From the NCBI GenBank assembly GCA_045837725.1, contig JBEWZL010000064.1, positions 248,001-312,000 on the forward strand: 64,000 bases of DNA, given 5' to 3'. Below, in pieces: positions 55,447-64,000 of this stretch. Position numbers and translations under genes: made by a program. The notes beneath the pieces are model-generated. The model searched no databases, was not told where the DNA came from, and saw only the letters and a program-made list of their open reading frames with translations. Origin of the DNA: Vermamoeba vermiformis (taxonomy: Eukaryota; Tubulinea; Echinamoebida). Numbering within the stretch: the first letter of the stretch is position 1; each line of letters begins with the position of its first letter.

Positions 55447-58120
55447 ATGCAGTTTATATTTTATTTGCTCCTAGTGTTGACTTTCTTGTTCATCTATTTA
55501 TACATCAAGCCAAAGACAAGGGTATGAACTCAATGCAAATTTTAGATCGTGATACCCTCAATAATTATAATTTCCGAGCATACCAATACTTTCTTGTACG
55601 CATAATAATATCATATTTATAGTAATCGTATTTAATCTAATTGATTGTAAACAGGATTCTTCTGGTTATCAAAATTTACGCGCCTCAACTGTTTGGAACC
55701 TCAAGGAATCCCCGAGTGTAGAGGTACTCATAAATATCTCATTAAATCATAGTAATATTCCTATAATAATGAAATGAATAGAAGCACCAAACCGAGGAAC
55801 TTGAACCGGAAACCGAAGAAACATCCGCCGAAGAACCAAAGCCAGCCGCTATCAAATCGAACACTTCATTTGCTAACCTCAAAGTATTTACTGGCACTTG
55901 GAATTTAGGTACATATGAGCCATTTAAATATTAATTGCTATTCAATTCAGATCCTTTCGTACGAAATTTCATCAATTTGTCCCGTGCGATTGGACTAACC
56001 GACTGATAGCTTGAATCATCCGTACTCGTATTATTATAGTCCTAAATTATATTATCCTTAGGCGATACAGCTCCTGTTCACGAGCAGATCAGCAGATGGT
56101 TTGACAAAGACGTTTACGATATTATTGCAATTGGTGTGCAGGTAAGAATTAATTCTTCATTTGTCGTACGCTTCTGCATATTTAAAAATTCAAGAATTAC
56201 TATATTAGTCCTTTTTTGGCGACGTTTTCAATTTGTACTGGATCGAGATCGCACTGCATTTTTGATAAATCGATTACTAATTAATTTATTAATAACATAA
56301 ATAGGAATGCAAATATAAACCTGCCCCTGGTTACGCTAATGTCGAAGAAGACTGGTTTGGAACACTCGAAAAGATAGCCGGATCCAATTATTTTGTCGTG
56401 TCCCGTGCAAGTCTGCGAGACTCGATTAGATTGCTCGTGTTGGCTAAAAATGACCACAAATCTAACATTAGAAACGCTGAGGTACGTATAGACTCTCTGA
56501 CCCTGATTTAATATCGGTGTCCGGTGTCATGTTTTGATGACACGTGTCATTTACTGACTCGCGCGAACATGTCAGAGCACGATCTATTCGACGAGCGTGC
56601 CCATCTTCTGGCGCAAGGGCGGCGTGGGCGTGTCATTCATGTACGACAGCACGAGTGTGTGCTTCATCAACTGTCACTTGGCCGCGCATCAAAATGAGGT
56701 CCGTCATTATTTCCTTTTATGGCTATACCGAAAAAACTAATGTATCTCGCGCGCAGATCTTGGCTCGAAACACCGATGCTATTTTAATTTCGAAGAATCT
56801 CAAGCTAGGCAACAAGAACTACGACGTCACGCATCAATTCCATCACACTTTCTGGTACGGTACTTAATGTTGCTATAATTAGGACTATAGGCTATAATAA
56901 TATGATCATAGGATCGGTGATTTGAACTACCGCATTAATATGACCAAGGATGAGGTCGTAAAATATGTCGACGCAAAAGACTATGAGTCGTTGTACAAGC
57001 AAGATCAGTTCAGGTGCGCTTTGAAAATTTGAATTATAATAGCATTTATAATTAATATACTGCCTATATATGCAGAACTGAACAAGAAAAAGGCAAAGTT
57101 TTGGTTAATTTCCGCGAAGGAAAAATCGCGTTCAGACCAACTTTCAAGTTCGACCGCGGCACATTGACTTATTCAGTCACGGTGCGTATAGTACATTCTT
57201 ATAGTAGGCCCCACTAACTGTTAATCTATCGCAGGTGGCGCGTATTCCTAGCTGGTGTGACCGTGTGCTGTATCAATCACTTGACGGTCTCGAAGGAAAT
57301 TTGGTTCAAACTGATTACTCGTGTGTCGAATCAATTGTGTCGAGGTACGTGCATATAAATAGCTATAGTCATATTGAATATGACCTAATGATGTGCTACT
57401 CTTAGCGATCATATTCCTGTGCGTGCTAGTTTCACGCTCAAAATGCCATTGGATCACTTCCCAGTCTCGGCCAAGTGGCACAGATTTACTATCAAGATCA
57501 CCGAGCTGAGCTACAATATCACGTAAGGACTATATTTAGCGTTAATAATACTGTGCTAATGTGTGCCGTAGCAATTTGTTGGGCGTTGTGTTGAACCCTC
57601 GCGTCATCTTCACGGGACCTACCTTAGAACGAGAGCCAATCAAATCAACCATCGCTATTAGCGTAAGTATATACTAAGGACCTACTATCATATCACAAAA
57701 TATCGTTCGTAAAGTCGATATACTATCAATAATACAGCGTTGAAAAGTAACATGCACGCAAAATTTTTATCACTTCAAATGACTGACCGTTTTGTCCGTA
57801 GAAAACTCAACACCAGTTCCCCGATGATGCCGTAGCACCGTTCTTCACGAAATTATTGCCGGGTGAAGGATACATGGAGAATCAACATTTGTTCGTTGCG
57901 ATCTACCATTACCGAGGTGAAGGTCGTGAAGAACTGTTAGGTCAAGGCTGTGTCTGCTATAAAAATCATCTTATGACTAACAACAGCTTCAATGTTAAGC
58001 TCTACGATGGTGGTTTGTTTATTGTAAGTTTCTTGCTGGTGGATCTGGCTAGCCAGCTAATACTAACGTTATTTCTGCTTGCAGGGTACCGTTTCTGCCA
58101 AAATGGAAGTGTCATTGTAA
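55447..58120 (+). CDS. Inositol polyphosphate 5-phosphatase, membrane-anchored
   Basis: About fourteen exons. N-terminal anchor (MQFIFYLLLVLTFLFIYLYI) then a linker rich in Glu/Pro, then the catalytic IPPc domain. It has FTGTWNLGDTAPVHEQIS (start of the fold), VYDIIAIGVQECKYKP (catalytic QE), VSFMYDSTSVCFINCHLAAH (L-A-A-H motif), FWIGDLNYRI (GDLNYR), IPSWCDRVLYQS (P-W-CDR) and SSDHIPVRASF (SDH-P-V). All active residues are present. It removes the 5-phosphate from inositol phosphates or phosphoinositides. The domain after it (TIAISKTQHQFPDDAVAPFF) has a C2-like texture and may bind membranes. The N-terminal anchor suggests action at an internal membrane. One donor after AAHQNE is GTCCGT. Confidence 0.93.
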
Positions 58121-58466
58121 TAAATAAGTTAATTAATCATAAAAAAAGCCTTTCAGGGCTATGTGCATTGCAATAACAGCTTTACAAAAAATACTCATCT
58201 CGTGAACCCGTCATTTGGATCTGTGGGAGGCTAGATAAATCGTGACTTCAAGTGCATGTTATTCGGGTGGTAATGGGCATACGGCGCAACGCGGACCGAT
58301 AGTGCAAAATCAGACTAATTCCAGATCTGACCGATAAATTAGTATTTGAGTGTAAATTGCCTAAATAGTGTCATTTTATTATACAAGAACTAATTTGATA
58401 CAAGAAGTGGGCAAGTAATTTTTCAAATAATAGTAGTACATTTTTTTGGTGGCGGATGTAGCTTTT
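58121..58466. other. Intergenic region
   Basis: 346 bp after the phosphatase gene; 58210-58330 has mixed GC with short motifs such as CATACGGCGCAACGCGG but no ORF or RNA signature I can support. Confidence 0.4.
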
Positions 58467-58616
58467 TTATTCCGAACCATTTGAAAGTCTTCGTCCAACT
58501 ATGGAACCATCGTCTAATATTACAAGGTTGCTTTCATCGACGTGCTTATCGAGCACGGAGGACTGGAGGGACTCCGGCAGTGTAAGATCTGCTGCACTCG
58601 TCTCAGTATTGCCCAT
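58467..58616 (-). CDS. Small protein, 49 aa, with an N-terminal MGNT
   Basis: An ATG-started ORF of 49 codons on the minus strand. The protein begins MGNTETSAADLTLPESLQ, continues with DKHVDESNLVILDDGSIVG and ends RRLSNGSE. Gly at position 2 followed by N-T-E-T-S fits the N-myristoylation pattern (MGxxxS/T). TATAAATA on the minus strand at 58666-58673 lies about 50 bp upstream, a good core promoter position. It is not similar to anything I know. It stands alone between two convergent genes. Evidence is suggestive rather than firm. Confidence 0.4.
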   Translation of the reverse strand: MGNTETSAADLTLPESLQSSVLDKHVDESNLVILDDGSIVGRRLSNGSE

Positions 58617-58665
58617 TAAATATCACTACACTAAATAGCAGTGAAGTCTCTTTCCGTTGTACTTT

Positions 58666-58673
58666 ATTTATAC
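58666..58673 (-). promoter_or_regulatory. TATA-like box for the 49-aa gene
   Basis: TATAAATA on the minus strand, 50 bp before the ATG at 58616. Confidence 0.35.
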
Positions 58674-58782
58674 TTTAAATAAACAATGTTCTTTGAGCCA
58701 AAATAATTCGGTCAAGCAGCTCAATAATTTTTCGGCGTACGATAAAAAATTGTAGCAATACAAAATAACCGCCGTGGCATAA

Positions 58783-60043
58783 TTAGACCTCTTTCAAGCT
58801 ATCATGCAGTACTTGCGTCAACATCTTGTTGAACTTCAGCATCGCTGCACTGCGCACAGCATCGAACCAAAAACACCTAACCAAACGAATTAGTATGCGT
58901 ACTCGTGACTCACTAAGGCATGTCTGTTTCTTACTTGACGGTCACCGTTGGATTGTTGGCAGGACTCAACGTGCCAACGAATCGATACGCCAAGTTGACC
59001 TCGAAGTTAGCTCTGGTGTCATTCAGATCCTACATTGACGTTAAGTATGAACTGAACTGAGCAGTATATGACTTGCTTTGACGTACCCAGTACTCCAACA
59101 ACAAGGTCTGCGGTGACGTGTCGTCAGTGATTTTGAGCAGCCATTGCGCTTGTTGAGCTGTGGGACGTTTGATCACTTCTTGCACTGCCGATGCATTGTT
59201 AGTACAAAGGCCTCAATACTAAGTCATTGAAGCAGTACCTCGTGCGATGATCTCGACAAAGTTGAGTGGCTCTTTCAGACCTCGGATGTAGAAGTGCGTG
59301 CCTCGATAGGCAATGTCGCTCAACAGCTTCGAGTTCAGCGGCGTCAATCTGAACTCGTGCTGTGGTCGTTGAGTGCGACGAGGTGCTGCTGGTTGACTAG
59401 CTGCGAGGACAATAGGCGATATGTCTCGCATCTCCACGTCCACATTGTCGTCATCAAAGTACGAGCTAGCACTGCCGTTGGTGTGGTTGAAGATCTGTTG
59501 CTGCGACCTCTTCTTTTGATGCACGAGTGTAGGCTCATCGTAGGCATCGTCCATCTCAACGTCTAAGTCGTATCCATATGATGTATGGTGATAGCGGTTA
59601 GGTTCGTTTTGTTGCGGAGCTGCTCCGTACGGTGCCTGAGGCCTAACATAAACAGATCAGGTGCGATCTTGTCGGAGATTTCTAATACTTACCTAGCATT
59701 CGCTTTTTGAGGCGCAGCCTTAGGAGGAGGCTTATTAGTCGCCGGTTGCTTATAAAAGTTATCTATTCGGAGTTAGAATGCTATTCTATGGACGGATCTT
59801 TAATGTACCTTTCGGAGCCAGACTGTTGCTAGGACCGCTTACTCGCTGAGGTGGAGGTCGATATGAATTTTCCAAAGGCCTTTTCTTAGCGTTGGTATCA
59901 TTTGGAATAGCAGCACGAGCAGACTGAGGCGGTGCTCTGGATGCGTTGTTGCCGATCGAGTTGGCCAACCGCTGACGATAGTACGACGATGCAGGCTGTT
60001 TAGGAGCCGCCTTAGATGCACTGTTATTACTTTTGTTGTTCAT
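58783..60043 (-). CDS. OB-fold protein, RPA32-like (tentative)
   Basis: About six exons. The N-terminal half is low complexity (MNNKSNNSASKAAPKQPASS, PPPQRVSGPSNSLAPK, Q- and P-rich) with an acidic patch (LDVEMDDAYDEPT). The C-terminal half carries an OB-fold-like segment: FYIRGLKEPLNFVEIIARG, QWLLKITDDTSPQTLLLEYW, YRFVGTLSPANNPTVTVKCF and AAMLKFNKMLTQVL. The order 'VEIIARG ... ITDDT ... VGTLS ... helix' resembles the RPA32 (RPA2) OB domain, where a disordered N-terminus precedes the fold. It would then bind single-stranded DNA in a trimeric RPA complex; a winged helix at the C-terminus is not seen, so a Stn1-like or unrelated OB protein is possible. The last exon begins KCFWFDAVRSAAM across the intron near 58877-58935. 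Confidence 0.45.
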
Positions 60044-60272
60044 TTGTGTCGCTCAGATTGAAAGTAAAGACAAAAAATAAAATTGTTTGAATCGCGTACT
60101 GGAAACTTGACGAACATCAATTTTCAGCGAAATTTCGCTGCAGCGCTACAAACAACGTTGCAGCAGCTACAGTGACTTACCCTTTACAATACTCTGCAGG
60201 TCCTAGCATATACGTGCGTTCCGGAACTGACGAACTGAAGTTGAAGGCGAGATCGCAACTCTTCTCGGATAT

Positions 60273-62398
60273 TTAAATTTTCCTTCTGTTAGCATGTTGT
60301 TTAGCTTGATTTTGTTCTGCTATTCGCACGTTCTTATCGGCAAGACTCTCCTCCTATAAAACTCAAATTAGCCGTTGAAGTTTTAGATGCCGGGCTTCGT
60401 ACCTTAGGCAGAGCTATGACGCCATTAATGCTTAAAATAAGTGTTGATGCCTCGACAGCTGCTTGTAAGGCTGTTCTTTTAATGGCCGATGGCTCCCATA
60501 CGTAAAGATCTTGAATATCCATCGGCTTCTTTTCATTGACTCCAACTCCATACCTTTTGATAAATCATTCGTTATTAAGCATAAGAAATGATATTAATAC
60601 GATATTGTCAAAAGTTCTTACCTTAAGCAATTTTTGTCGTCACTTGCGTGGATCTTCTCAAGATCAATCATAATCTTAGCTGTATCGAGTCCCGCATTGT
60701 CGCAGATAGCAGCGGGTATCTCGCTCAATGCATCACCAAATGTTTCAAAGACCTTCCTAATATCCTTGCCTATATAAAGAAGAAGTCCACATTAGTTTTT
60801 CAGATCCGCTAATACCTCGAAGTTTGACGTACTTTCATTATTGGCAACTTGCTTCAATCGTTGTCTTAATTGCATTTCCGTAGCACCACCGCCAAGTACA
60901 ATGCTGTGATGGCTATTTAGGCGCTTAATAGCTGAAAATGCGTCGATAAAACTGCGCTCAACCTCTTCAACAAGCATGTTCGAGGCCCCATGCAAAATGA
61001 TCGTTACAACAGGACTGCTATTCGTATTTAATATTGAGTAATAGTCTTCTCCTATTTTCTTCTCTTCGTATAAGACGCATTTGCCGGGCTTAACTTTTTC
61101 ATCATCGGCGGACAGGTGCTCAATGGACGATATGACACGCACGTTCATTGCTTTGGACAACAGGTGCATAGTCTTTGCATCAATCCTGCCGATACTTGCA
61201 ATGTTTTTCTTGGCAAAAAATTGAGTGGCAAAGTCACCAACAGCTACAAATATAATCATAAGTCTACGATTCGCAAGAGATGGATCCACCATTTTCATAC
61301 CTTTACGATTCAATATGACAGTGCAGCCTGTTTTTTCTATCTTGCTGAGTTGATTTTCAAACAATTCCCATTCAACTTTGACGAATTCTTTCAGCTCTTC
61401 AGATGAGGTGACAGCAATCTTCGTGTGCTCGCCTTGATGCTTGTACTCAAGTTCTATGTCCAGTAATAATACTTTAGGTTCATTAATGAGCTTTGGTTGC
61501 AGATTATGACCGGCATAAATAAACGGGCGTTTAAAACAAACTCCGTCAATAATTTCCGAGTCAATTGTTCGGCCTTGTTTGATTGTAATAATATGTAAAT
61601 CTTCAATACTGACAGGATTATGTTTCCTAAAGAGCCTTAATTGAATTAATTAGTAAAAAAAGATAAGCAGCGAAAAATGAAAGTACCGTACTTTACGAGC
61701 AGATCTGAAAAGTGATCTTTGTTCAATGCAACAATCTTGCTATTTAATGAAGTACTAGCTATTTTCTTTAATGTCTCTTCATCTTCAATATTAACTTGTT
61801 GTTCCATAGTTTTGAGAGTATTCAAGCAAAAATATAACGCGTCCTACAAACAAATTAGCGGATTAGCTATAGAGATATAAAGTAAAGTTTGACCGACCTT
61901 AAATCCTTTAACTACTATAGTTGGGTGTATTTTAGATTGAATGAGTTCAAATCCACGAGTCAATAGAGCGCCAGTTAATATCACAACTCCTGTTGTCCCA
62001 TCGCCTGCCTAATTTTCATTAGAATTATTTAGATATTGTTATAAAATATTACCTCTCGATCCTGAGCCAAACTAGTATTAACGAGGATCTGTGCTGCAGG
62101 GTGTTCTATCTTCAACAATTTCAAAATTGTTGCGCCATCTACAAAAAAATCAATAACTCAAATTTCAAAAATCACATAAATTATGGATATTCATACCATT
62201 AGTAACAGTGAGTTTTCCATCGCGATAAATTAATTTATCTCTGCCTTTGGGACCGTAAGTTGATTTGATAATATTGACAACTGAGAGCGCCGCTTGAATA
62301 TTACTGATTAACGCTTTATTCTCAAAATAATATATTGTTCCAGGTCGTAATATTGAGCTCGTTTGGGATTTGAACTCGTCATTGGTGTTCGTACTCAT
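60273..62398 (-). CDS. CCT7: Chaperonin CCT subunit eta (CCT7)
   Basis: About nine exons. TCP-1 chaperonin subunit of the cytosolic ring that folds actin, tubulin and others. Seen: GPKGRDKLIYRDGKLTVTND, GATILKLLKIEHPAA, GDGTTGVVILTGALL (ATPase GDGTT), CFKRPFIYAGHNLQPKLI (eta-type), SIEHLSADDEKVKPG, LHGASNMLVEEVERSFIDA, LGGGATEMQLRQRL, AICDNAGLDTAKIM and MDIQDLYVWEPSAIK. These order and residues match CCT7 best. It is divergent from the animal and fungal forms; for instance the N-terminal part is shorter. A 57-bp intron near 61250-61306 lies in frame and without a stop, so it could be retained in naive translation; splicing gives VILNRKAVGDFATQFF, as in the family. Start at ATG 62398. Confidence 0.9.
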
Positions 62399-62462
62399 CA
62401 AGTTTTTGTTTCAAACTGTCTGGGATTTTCGTTCAAACCTGATAACAGATCGCAACAAGAGA
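62399..62462. promoter_or_regulatory. 64-bp bidirectional promoter, CCT7/ALAD
   Basis: The start codons of CCT7 (minus) and ALAD (plus) are only 64 bp apart. The gap has no TATA box and no CACGTG palindrome. The 5' leaders must be very short, or they overlap. Confidence 0.5.

Positions 62463-64000
<1,538 letters not shown>

Noticed and set aside
60745-60770. ATATCCTT on the plus strand near the CCT7 gene
   Set aside because: The gene is on the minus strand and the sequence lies in coding DNA, so it is not a U12 splice site.

Overview
The window is nuclear DNA of a gene-dense, intron-rich eukaryotic microbe with the standard genetic code. It holds about 35 protein genes in 64 kb. Introns are mostly 45-150 bp, and intergenic gaps are often under 150 bp (51 bp between the UBA1 and TPR stop codons, 64 bp between the CCT7 and ALAD start codons). 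The gene content points to a free-living amoeboid protist, most likely Amoebozoa but not a dictyostelid-like AT-rich genome: a major vault protein, a C2-arrestin protein like Dictyostelium Adc proteins, an ARC5/DRP5-like dynamin without sign of a plastid, a secreted GTIP-type LRR protein, RBM48, and one AT-AC (U12-type) intron. The species assignment is inference.

Layout. 1-8 kb: truncated FAD oxidoreductase, small unknown genes, a COA3-like mitochondrial protein, DPH3, class I histone deacetylase, a multi-pass membrane protein. 8-20 kb: UBA1 (ubiquitin E1), a mitochondrial TPR protein, a mitochondrial membrane protein, an aldo/keto reductase, and major vault protein. 20-25 kb: a Q-rich nuclear protein divergent to a Ded1/DDX3-like helicase with altered ATPase motifs. 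25-35.5 kb is the accessory part: four paralogous type I membrane proteins on the minus strand, one relic fragment of the family, a secreted protein and a polytopic membrane protein. 35.7-50 kb: importin-beta-3/IPO5, two LRR-type genes, C2-arrestin and DRP5-like dynamin. 50-64 kb: RBM48, a short-chain dehydrogenase, a ZCCHC17-like S1/zinc-knuckle protein, holo-ACP synthase, inositol polyphosphate 5-phosphatase, a tiny ORF, an RPA32-like OB protein, CCT7 and ALAD (cut by the window end).

Most genes are unlinked housekeeping functions; they are not an operon and share no pathway. The exception is the 25-35.5 kb cluster, which looks like a recently expanding cell-surface family: signal peptide, two conserved ectodomain blocks, one membrane span and a short tail with a constant YENI motif. 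Its membrane/tail exon is almost identical between copies whose ectodomains have diverged.

The observations most worth checking are: (1) the AT-AC intron at 37067-37146, with textbook U12 5' site and branch site, in the same window as the minor-spliceosome factor RBM48; (2) a 192-bp near-identical copy of the MVP promoter, 5' UTR and first codons inside the last intron of the HDAC gene; (3) the receptor-like tandem family; (4) the DEAD-box protein reading EEVD and HRIGRTGH; (5) recurrent palindromes (CACGTG and RGATCY) in introns of many unrelated genes. No tRNA, rRNA, CRISPR array, transposon or virus-derived element was recognised.
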